From positions 2,225,765 to 2,289,764 of the forward strand of contig NZ_BEYR01000001.1 of assembly GCF_002933815.1 (NCBI RefSeq): a DNA stretch of 64,000 nt, written 5' to 3'. The DNA is from Sphingobacterium sp. HMA12. Lineage in GTDB: Bacteria; Bacteroidota; Bacteroidia; Sphingobacteriales; Sphingobacteriaceae. Within the stretch, counting starts at the first letter, position 1, and each line of letters starts with the position of its first letter. Shown piece by piece: positions 38,883-45,425 of this stretch. The notes beneath the pieces are model-generated. The model made no database searches. It worked only from the letters and a program-made list of their open reading frames with translations, and was not told where the DNA came from. A program made the translations under genes and the position numbers.

Positions 38883-39902
38883 TTATGCGTTTGCTGAATT
38901 TTGTAAAGACGCGTAGCCATTTCCAATCGTTAACCTACCTAATCGCTCCATCACCTTTTTCTCCTTCGTCGCTAGTATCTTGAGTGTTTCCGACGCCTGT
39001 TGCATATACTCAACCCCAGCTGTCTCACTTATTTGATTAAACAGGTCTGAAACGGGTCTCCATAACAAGGCTATTTCTACAAATTCTTGATATGCCTCAC
39101 GAAGTTCATCGATTCGCAGCAGGTCGTAACTTTCTTTTAAGAAATCGCGATATAAGTTCCGAAACAGCGCTCCTCCGGTACCGGCTTTTTCCATAAGATT
39201 GGCAGCCATTTTAAATTCAGCAGCTATATCCTTACTCGTATTAAACCATTTTACAAGCTCCTGGCTCGTCTTCAAAATTCCCTTGTAAGAAATATTTCTA
39301 ATAGGCGGATTTAGATATTCGTTTGCATTGTTGACAATGGCCGTAATGACGGACTTTTTTAAGTCAAAGTTTTCACTCGTTCGCTGTATTGTGTAGTACA
39401 AGTTATTTGATGCCATTGGCCCCTTCTCTGCCCTTGCCAAAGCCAGACTTCCGAGCGAGGTTTTGACTTTCCCACCCTGCTGTCTGGTATCGACCAAAAA
39501 AGCGTTTTGGTTGTCGTAACCGTAGATCGCGACATAGTGCCCAGCGAAATGGAATGGATTGGTGAAATACTCAAGGTAATAAGCATCAAGTTTAAGCCCA
39601 ACGATTTGCCCTCCATCCAAAAGCTGTTTGACATTTTGCCAAGCCTTTGCTTTTGACGTAGTTTTGCTCACAATAAGCTCTAGATTGAGGTTTATGCAGA
39701 GATTCTTTGTCAACAGGTCCGTCTTGATGCGTCCACCCAAAAAAGGGAAATCCATTGTTTTCATCTTCCAATAGATAAAACTAAGCCCCTCCCCGAGCCC
39801 AAAAAGCATGGGTTCGGAAAGTTCAATTCCGAGTTGTCGCAGTAATGTTCCGGTAGCTGTAGTTTCACAATGTTGTCCGTCAAACAATTTTAGATTGTTC
39901 AT
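38883..39902 (-). CDS. BtrH N-terminal / DUF4872 papain-like enzyme
   Basis: 339 aa, no signal peptide. The N-terminal half matches the BtrH_N pattern: FDGQHCETTATGTLLRQLG followed by PMLFGLGEGLSFIYW. A papain/C39-like triad can be drawn: Cys12, His122 (FAGHYVAIYGYD) and Asp138 (LVDTR). The C-terminal half (about 190-339) is all-helical, as DUF4872. BtrH itself transfers an acyl group from a carrier protein to an aminoglycoside; relatives near ABC transporters could be peptidases or acyltransferases. It lies 131 nt after the ABC ATPase gene on the same strand; that gap contains a short hydrophobic open stretch without a usual start codon. Activity and substrate unknown. Confidence 0.8.
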   Translation of the reverse strand: MNNLKLFDGQHCETTATGTLLRQLGIELSEPMLFGLGEGLSFIYWKMKTMDFPFLGGRIKTDLLTKNLCINLNLELIVSKTTSKAKAWQNVKQLLDGGQIVGLKLDAYYLEYFTNPFHFAGHYVAIYGYDNQNAFLVDTRQQGGKVKTSLGSLALARAEKGPMASNNLYYTIQRTSENFDLKKSVITAIVNNANEYLNPPIRNISYKGILKTSQELVKWFNTSKDIAAEFKMAANLMEKAGTGGALFRNLYRDFLKESYDLLRIDELREAYQEFVEIALLWRPVSDLFNQISETAGVEYMQQASETLKILATKEKKVMERLGRLTIGNGYASLQNSANA

Positions 39903-40033
39903 GATTTGTTCTTTTACTTAAAATTAGTCGTCCGAACTGGCATCAGTATGTCAACAAGCTTACCTGCCAATAAAACAGTGGGATTGTAATAAAAATAACG
40001 ATGTAGACAAAAAAGCTGATTACACTTTAATAA

Positions 40034-40696
40034 TTAGTCACACGGGCTTAAATACTCGTGTAGCATAAGGTCCTCTCTATCATTGATCTTTAATAGCGAA
40101 CCTTCTTTCATCAGATAAATTTCGTCGCTGACGTCCATGACATCTTGATAATAGTGATCAGAAATCAAAATCCCTTTATGTTGTCTCATGTGATGAAGAT
40201 GCTCCTTAAACAACTCGGTATATAACGGACTTAACCCTACAAAAGGCTCATCGAAAAGTGAATAATTTGTATTGGAATATAATATCAAAAGATCTTCAAA
40301 TAACCTGGCGAATCCAAGGGAAAGATTCCCAAACTTGAAATGAATATGTTGCTGAATGACTGGAATTTCGATCAAAGGCGAATTTTGAAGATCAAAAAGC
40401 TCAATGCATCTACTAACAGACAAACTTTTGGGTACAAATCCATTTTGAGGTAGATAACCAATTTCTTTGGTAAGATATCCTCTCTTAAATACTTTCCCAT
40501 CACATTTCATAAATGCAAAATCCACTTTGCTGTTCCCAAAGATACAGTTCATTAATGTCGACTTTCCGCTTCCATTTCGCCCCAATATACCGACGACCGT
40601 ATTGCCGGGCACCTGCAGATATACCCCCGAAAGTATCACCCTTCCGTCACGACTGAAAGAAAGACTATCTATATATAAACTACGATCTGTACACAT
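40034..40696 (-). CDS. ABC transporter ATP-binding protein of a minimal Bacteroidota module
   Basis: 220-aa single NBD. Walker A GRNGSGKS (39-46), Q-loop Gln84 (YLPQNG), Walker B SLFDEP with catalytic Glu150, H-loop His181. The signature is poor: NLSLGFAR in place of LSGGQ. The DEPFVGLSP and ISDHYYQDVMDVSD stretches are typical of a Bacteroidota subfamily of LptB-like ATPases encoded with very small membrane proteins. Its start overlaps the end of the 102-aa membrane gene by 28 nt, so the two are translationally coupled and probably form a complex. Confidence 0.85.
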   Translation of the reverse strand: MCTDRSLYIDSLSFSRDGRVILSGVYLQVPGNTVVGILGRNGSGKSTLMNCIFGNSKVDFAFMKCDGKVFKRGYLTKEIGYLPQNGFVPKSLSVSRCIELFDLQNSPLIEIPVIQQHIHFKFGNLSLGFARLFEDLLILYSNTNYSLFDEPFVGLSPLYTELFKEHLHHMRQHKGILISDHYYQDVMDVSDEIYLMKEGSLLKINDREDLMLHEYLSPCD

Positions 40697-40977
40697 AAAA
40701 AAATATAAAATATGAGATCAATCAGGTAAATGCCGCTCAATATTTTTGTAGGAGAATATCCTATGTTGGATAAAAAAAGCTTTTTTTTTCGAAGATTAAA
40801 AGCATATTCACCAAGAAAAGACAACAACAGGCCAACGAATTTAAACCAAAAAAAGAGCACAAGAGAAGCTACACCATGCCGCTCAACAAAACCAGGCATT
40901 TGAAATACCAGACATACCGTTACAAACAAATTGAATAAAATAACAAAACTAAAGAATTGAAAGATCAGCTTTATCAT
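40669..40977 (-). CDS. 102-aa three-TM protein coupled to the ABC ATPase
   Basis: Three hydrophobic segments (about residues 5-25, 37-58 and 76-100) with a basic loop between TM2 and TM3 (NLRKKKLFLSNIGYSP). It is too small to be a normal permease; the NIGYSPTKIL stretch just before the last helix is reminiscent of the coupling region of small ABC membrane subunits in this phylum. It overlaps the 56-aa gene upstream by 29 nt and the ATPase gene downstream by 28 nt. Best guess: membrane subunit of the ABC complex. Confidence 0.7.
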   Translation of the reverse strand: MIKLIFQFFSFVILFNLFVTVCLVFQMPGFVERHGVASLVLFFWFKFVGLLLSFLGEYAFNLRKKKLFLSNIGYSPTKILSGIYLIDLIFYIFLCVQIVVYI

Positions 40978-41119
40978 TACTCACCTTCTCTTGTTTAATG
41001 CGTCCAATAATATAGCGACCGGCCCAGCATTTCTGCAAAAAACATCCCAATATCATCATTAAAGCAAGACTAGTCAATACCATTAGCCCTTTGGTCCGTG
41101 TGTCTATATTTATCTTCAT
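40949..41119 (-). CDS. 56-aa membrane or lipoprotein-like peptide, first gene of the ABC module
   Basis: Starts at ATG 41119, stop TAG 40949-40951, and overlaps the next gene by 29 nt. The sequence has a basic start, a hydrophobic segment (about residues 12-25) ending in ILGC, which reads as a lipobox, a second Cys (FLQKCWAG), and a charged tail. It could be a lipoprotein with a 31-residue mature peptide or simply a one-TM protein. No homologue recognised; the overlap with two other coupled genes is the main argument that it is real. Confidence 0.55.
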   Translation of the reverse strand: MKINIDTRTKGLMVLTSLALMMILGCFLQKCWAGRYIIGRIKQEKVSNDKADLSIL

Positions 41120-41385
41120 AATTGATTATATTAAACCTTTAAGTTACAAAAAATTATTCTCAATGGAAACGATTCAATTCCGTCTCGATTGAAAACTCGT
41201 ACATATTTTGAATAAAACTGAGCATTTTAACATACTAAAAAATGCCAACCATAGATCTGAACCTAAAAAGTATTGCCCTCCTGCGCAACAGAAAAGAACG
41301 CCGTTTTCTCTAGCCGAAAGGTGCACGGTAACGATCTTATTATGTCCGGTACAAGCTAAAAATTGCTTATTACCAACTTCTCAAT

Positions 41386-41473
41386 TAATAGGGTAAATAC
41401 AGGGAGTTAACAGGGGGTTAACAGGGGGATTACAGGGATAAATCCCTATTAATCCCCTATTAATCCCCTATTA
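41386..41473. repeat. Array of 11-bp units, five direct and three inverted
   Basis: Units on the plus strand, consensus TAACAGGGGGT: 41386-41396, 41397-41407, 41408-41418, 41419-41429, 41430-41440. They are followed by three inverted units, consensus ATCCCCTATTA: 41441-41451, 41452-41462, 41463-41473. The period of 11 is about one helical turn and the two halves can pair into a long hairpin. It sits in the 457-bp space between the divergent 56-aa and DUF6266 genes. The rest of that space (41120-41385, 41474-41576) has no gene I can support. Confidence 0.8.
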
Positions 41474-41576
41474 GATCCATGTAAAACTAGTGTTACATCT
41501 TTTTTAATTTAGAATTTAGTATTAACTTGATAATAACATAGATACCAACAGTTATAAACAATAGAAAGAAACGACT

Positions 41577-42212
41577 ATGGCGATTTTACAAAATGGCCCC
41601 AATGGCCCAATTATCGGAAAATTCGGTTCTGTCAATGCCTATCTATTAAACGGACAGAACGTTGTAAGGGGACCTAGGAGAAAACGTACATCCCCACCCA
41701 GCGAATTAGAACTTCTTAACAGGAAAAAGCAAAAAGTAGCCGGAAGATTTGCCGGTGATAATAGTGGGATACTTGATTTTGGTTACCGGTTTTTAGCGAA
41801 AAAAGGAAGTCGGATTGGCGCTTTCCAATTGGCTCAGCGCCACATTTTTAAAGAGGCTCTGGAACTGGATTCCGAGAACAACCCATTTGTCAATCCCGAG
41901 AAACTGATCATATTTGCAGGACAGTTGACACCCTTGGCCAGCTGCGAAGTTAAGCTTCAGGGTAATATTGTTGAACTCAAGTGGACACCCAATGGTCAAT
42001 ATAATGGTAGTAGATATAAACTTAATTTGGCATTAGTTGGCTTACAGGGTGAATCTCGCTTAAAAACATCAATTGCAGAAGTGCGACAAGGAGCTTGCTC
42101 ACTGCAGATTGATGATATAAGTAAAAAAAACTGTGATTATCATGTTTATGTTTGTATATGGGATACAGTGGATGGCGGCTTTTCAAATTCCATCTATTGC
42201 GGCGTTATATAG
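41577..42212 (+). CDS. DUF6266 family protein
   Basis: 211 aa. Starts MAILQNGPNGPIIGKFGSVN and continues with NGQNVVRGPRRKRTSPPSELELLNR, the DUF6266 signature (Gly-rich start, GK-x-G-S-V, VVRG-x-P-R, PPS/T-E-x-E-L-x-NR). The rest is a beta-rich part. No signal peptide or membrane helix. The family is almost confined to Bacteroidota and has no known function. It is the only plus-strand gene of the island. Confidence 0.85.
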   Translation: MAILQNGPNGPIIGKFGSVNAYLLNGQNVVRGPRRKRTSPPSELELLNRKKQKVAGRFAGDNSGILDFGYRFLAKKGSRIGAFQLAQRHIFKEALELDSENNPFVNPEKLIIFAGQLTPLASCEVKLQGNIVELKWTPNGQYNGSRYKLNLALVGLQGESRLKTSIAEVRQGACSLQIDDISKKNCDYHVYVCIWDTVDGGFSNSIYCGVI

Positions 42213-42251
42213 CATATGATATGAACGCCTAAATAGGCAATACAACAGGAA

Positions 42252-42261
42252 AATTTGCGTA
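42252..42261. repeat. Right copy of the 10-bp direct repeat near the island edge
   Basis: AATTTGCGTA, identical to 38621-38630; lies between the DUF6266 stop and the yajC terminator. Confidence 0.3.
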
Positions 42262-42281
42262 GCAGTGGTTCCATAAAACAA

Positions 42282-42310
42282 AAAGCCAGATTCTTTCGGA
42301 GACTGGCTTT
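42282..42310. terminator. Terminator between DUF6266 and yajC genes
   Basis: Stem AAAGCCAG / CTGGCTTT (42282-42289 and 42303-42310), 13-nt loop, T-rich on both sides. It serves DUF6266 (+) and the nusB-yajC operon (-), which ends 24 nt away. Confidence 0.75.
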
Positions 42311-42333
42311 CTTTATTGTTTTAAAAATAATAC

Positions 42334-42654
42334 TTAAGAAGCACTTTTTTCAGTTGCATTAGCAGCTTTTGAAGCATCTAACGCAATGGCAGACTTGTCA
42401 AACCGAATTCTCACACCTGAACCTACATCTACCAAGAAAGTAGTTTCAGATACCTCTACGATGCGTCCGTGGATACCGGCAGTGGTAACAACTTTAGAGT
42501 TTACACCCAATTCTTCAATGTATTTCTTATGATCTTTTTGCTTCTTCATTTGCGGTCTGATCATGAAGAAATAAAATACCACAATGATCAAAACCATTGG
42601 TAAAAAACTCATCATGCTACTTCCGCCTGCTGCTTGTAATAATACTGTATTCAT
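42334..42654 (-). CDS. yajC: Preprotein translocase accessory subunit YajC
   Basis: 106 aa. A short periplasmic start, one TM helix (about residues 15-33), then RPQMKKQKDHKKYIEELGVNSKVVTTAGIHGRIVE, the YajC hallmark. Associates with SecDF. Third gene of nusB-DUF1573-yajC (26-nt gap). The C-terminal tail is Ala/Lys-rich. Confidence 0.94.
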   Translation of the reverse strand: MNTVLLQAAGGSSMMSFLPMVLIIVVFYFFMIRPQMKKQKDHKKYIEELGVNSKVVTTAGIHGRIVEVSETTFLVDVGSGVRIRFDKSAIALDASKAANATEKSAS

Positions 42655-42680
42655 CTGTTATTATATCGTTTAATAATGTG

Positions 42681-43142
42681 TTATTTTGGTAATACTTCAC
42701 CCTTAAGTTGAACAGTCGTCATACCGTTGGAAGCATTTGATTGAATCGTGATGATCTTTTGCTGCTTACCTACCTGTCCCTCACTCTTGAAAGTTACATG
42801 GATATCCGATGTTCCCCCCGGTAAAATAGGGCTTTTTGAAAACTCTGGCTGCGTACAGCCACAAGAAGCAGTCACTTTGGACAAAATAACCGGCGCATCA
42901 CCCGTATTCTTCAATACGAACGTGTGTTTCACTTCTGCACCTTCTTTGACCTGACCAAAATCGAAAGCCGATTCTGCAAATTCTACTTTACCCAATTGCG
43001 CCGCAGCTTTAGAAAGACTGTCTACCGCAACTGCCTCAGTTCCTGTCTTAGCCGTTTCCGCTTGTCCCTTTTGAGCATTTCCACAAGAAAAGAAAAGCAC
43101 CGATGCCAAAGCTAACACTGAATATTTACTAAAGTTCTTCAT
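42681..43142 (-). CDS. DUF1573 lipoprotein
   Basis: 153 aa. Lipoprotein signal ending at Cys20 (LFFSCGNAQ), a linker rich in Ala/Lys/Glu, and one DUF1573 Ig-like domain (about 50-150) with the conserved KNTGDAPVILSKVTASCGCT motif. Periplasmic, function unknown. Between nusB and yajC, the position usual for this phylum. Confidence 0.9.
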   Translation of the reverse strand: MKNFSKYSVLALASVLFFSCGNAQKGQAETAKTGTEAVAVDSLSKAAAQLGKVEFAESAFDFGQVKEGAEVKHTFVLKNTGDAPVILSKVTASCGCTQPEFSKSPILPGGTSDIHVTFKSEGQVGKQQKIITIQSNASNGMTTVQLKGEVLPK

Positions 43143-43156
43143 TTGTTGATTGATCT

Positions 43157-44104
43157 TTAATCCCTTAAACCACGACCTGCCTTCTGGATTCTCCCCTGTT
43201 GGTTCAGGTCGCTTAATATTTTATCTAAGATACCGTTAATAAATGTATTACTTTTCAATGTACTGAATACCTTAGAGATTTCAATATACTCATTTATTGT
43301 CACTTTCACTGGAATAGATGGAAAATTCACTAATTCACATATTGCCATACGCATCAACAAAGTATCCATCAAAGCAATACGATCTGACTCCCAGTTCTTT
43401 GTCTTATCAGAGATCAGTTTCTGATACTCATTTGTATTGCGAATTGTCTTACCCAACAAGGCAATGACATAATCGCTATCATCGTTCCAGTTTTGGGTAA
43501 TTTCAGCAAGCTTGTTTTTGCGCGGGTCTTCTGAACTGAAGTTCTTAAAAGTTTTCGCGATCAATGCTTGCAACACTTCTTTATCGACAGGCCAGTTGAT
43601 AAATTTCTCCTCAAAAACCTGCTCGATAACCGGTGATTTCAAAATGATCTTTTTAAAGATATACTTAATGATATCTTTCTCCGTACCGATCGAACGGTCC
43701 TCCTGCTGTAAATATTCCAAATAAGCCTCAGAATCCTTTAACTGCAAAAATACCGTACGCACGATCTCTGGGTCAAAGCTCCATGAAATCTTATATTTTT
43801 TGACTCCCTCGGCATATTGCGGATTTTGTCTCAATGACTCAATAAAAGTATTTGTACTTAACTTGGTCGTTAAAGACAAGTCTTTTTCAGTCGGCAAAAA
43901 CTTGTTGGCTCTGCCTTCTGCGTCTATCAATACATAATCGGATACCTCATCCAATAGATTTAGTGTCCAGATATACATTTCGTAGACCTCATCCACATTT
44001 TTTAATAGTGCTTTTTCAAATGTTTTGATGTCTTTGTCTTCTGTAAGACTGTACGCATAAAGCGTTTGCACTACTTTTACCCTCAGGTGTCTCCTGTTTA
44101 ACAT
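43157..44104 (-). CDS. nusB: Transcription antitermination factor NusB, long form
   Basis: 315 aa, roughly twice the E. coli length, as normal in Bacteroidota. It starts MLNRRHLRVKVVQTLYAYS, the NusB N-terminus; the C-terminal part has the rest of the NusB fold (SDRIALMDTLLMRMAICELV and IPVKVTINEYIEISKVFST). The long middle region is specific to the phylum. Binds rRNA leader boxA with NusE in antitermination complexes. Confidence 0.95.
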   Translation of the reverse strand: MLNRRHLRVKVVQTLYAYSLTEDKDIKTFEKALLKNVDEVYEMYIWTLNLLDEVSDYVLIDAEGRANKFLPTEKDLSLTTKLSTNTFIESLRQNPQYAEGVKKYKISWSFDPEIVRTVFLQLKDSEAYLEYLQQEDRSIGTEKDIIKYIFKKIILKSPVIEQVFEEKFINWPVDKEVLQALIAKTFKNFSSEDPRKNKLAEITQNWNDDSDYVIALLGKTIRNTNEYQKLISDKTKNWESDRIALMDTLLMRMAICELVNFPSIPVKVTINEYIEISKVFSTLKSNTFINGILDKILSDLNQQGRIQKAGRGLRD

Positions 44105-44164
44105 AGTAATTTTAAAGAACGATTTTTTATAAACTAATAAATAAGAACGATTTTGGGAAGAAGA

Positions 44165-45244
44165 CTATCTTTTGATTTTTTTGATATCTTGGATACGTTT
44201 CTCCGCAATGCGATTGGCCGCTTCAAAAGTAGAGATATTCTCTTCTTTTGATTTTTTCAACACGTCTCTCGTCGCATTATATATGTTTTTGATCACAAAT
44301 TCCGTGTGATCCACCCCATAATTCTGAATTTCTGAATAACAACTGATCAATGCACCTGCGTTGATTAAATAGTCCGGTGCATACAATATACCTCGCTCGT
44401 GAAGAATTGTACTTGTCGCAACCTCATCTTTCAGCTGGTTGTTTGCCGAACCGGCAATTATTTTACACTGCATTTTTTGCGCCGACTCGGGATTTACTGT
44501 ACCGCCCAATGCACAAGGTGAATAGACATCAAACTCATGATCAAATACCTCATTGTATGGGATTGGCTCAGCTTTGTATTTGGCCGCCACCTTAAGCATT
44601 TTCTCTTCGGTAATGTCGCTCACGTAAACACGTGCATTTTCTTCACGCAACATGGCAATCAATCGCTCACCAACGCTACCTACTCCGTGTACAATAACTT
44701 TTTTGCCTGCTACACTCTCCGATCCATACAGCTCTTTCAAACAGGCTTTAATACCGAAATAAACACCTTGGGCTGCAAAAATTGAAGTATCTCCAACCCC
44801 ACTGCCGTGAATCGCCTTTGGCAGGCCAGCAACATGTTCGGTTTCCGTATAAATATATTCTAAATCGCGCTGTGTTGTACCCACATCCAAAGACGCGATA
44901 AAATTACCGTTCAATCCTTCAATAAACTGGCCCAAACGGCGCAATAGAACCTCAGATTTGTCCAAACGGCTATTACCGATAATAACAGCACTTCCGCCAC
45001 CTAGGTTCAATCCAGTGATAGCGGATTTATAGGTAATGGCCTTGGATAAACGTAAAGCATCCTCAATAGCTTCTTCTGTAGTTTCGTATGGCAACATACG
45101 AACCCCTCCTATTGCCGGACCCAATGTGGTATCATGGATCGCAACAATAGCTTTTAAGCCCACTAATTCATCATTACAGAAAAATAAGTTTTGATGGCCA
45201 GACTGGCTCATCAATTCAAAAATAGAATTTTGAGATGTTGACAT
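44165..45244 (-). CDS. Leucine dehydrogenase (Glu/Leu/Phe/Val dehydrogenase family)
   Basis: 359 aa. Oxidatively deaminates branched-chain amino acids with NAD. The catalytic Lys lies in ITYKSAITGLNLGGGSAV; the nucleotide motif GVGSVGE follows at about residue 180, then ADYLINAGALISCYSE. Length and GGVRMLPY start fit leucine rather than glutamate dehydrogenase. It is 60 nt upstream of nusB, so it may be co-transcribed. Confidence 0.92.
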   Translation of the reverse strand: MSTSQNSIFELMSQSGHQNLFFCNDELVGLKAIVAIHDTTLGPAIGGVRMLPYETTEEAIEDALRLSKAITYKSAITGLNLGGGSAVIIGNSRLDKSEVLLRRLGQFIEGLNGNFIASLDVGTTQRDLEYIYTETEHVAGLPKAIHGSGVGDTSIFAAQGVYFGIKACLKELYGSESVAGKKVIVHGVGSVGERLIAMLREENARVYVSDITEEKMLKVAAKYKAEPIPYNEVFDHEFDVYSPCALGGTVNPESAQKMQCKIIAGSANNQLKDEVATSTILHERGILYAPDYLINAGALISCYSEIQNYGVDHTEFVIKNIYNATRDVLKKSKEENISTFEAANRIAEKRIQDIKKIKR

Positions 45245-45290
45245 AAAATGTACTACTCTAATTTGTTTTAATTTTTTAAGGTACTTGATG

Positions 45291-45298
45291 CAAAAGTA
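45291..45298 (-). promoter_or_regulatory. -7 element TACTTTTG of the leucine dehydrogenase gene
   Basis: Minus-strand TAnnTTTG match 46 nt upstream of the ATG at 45244. Confidence 0.45.
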
Positions 45299-45407
45299 GG
45301 AAAATTATTCGTTGTGCATAATATCTTTTTTTATCCAAGACTTAACATTTGATTTCCCAATGACAGTAATTTCATCGAAATATAAAGCATAGTTGACGAA
45401 TTAGTCC

Positions 45408-45415
45408 TATTTTTG
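45408..45415 (+). promoter_or_regulatory. -7 element TATTTTTG of the ABC exporter gene
   Basis: TAnnTTTG match ending 10 nt before the ATG at 45426; short leader. Confidence 0.5.
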
Positions 45416-45425
45416 TACCCATAAT

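Noticed and set aside
39903..40033. Hydrophobic open stretch of about 25 codons between the ABC ATPase and BtrH genes
   Set aside because: Looks like a membrane helix, but no ATG, GTG or TTG starts it and it is too short to defend; possibly a remnant of a further membrane subunit.
41208..41396. 62-aa plus-strand frame in the island spacer
   Set aside because: TTG start, no promoter, no recognisable pattern. The overlapping ATG frame at 41242 is mentioned only as a weak candidate.
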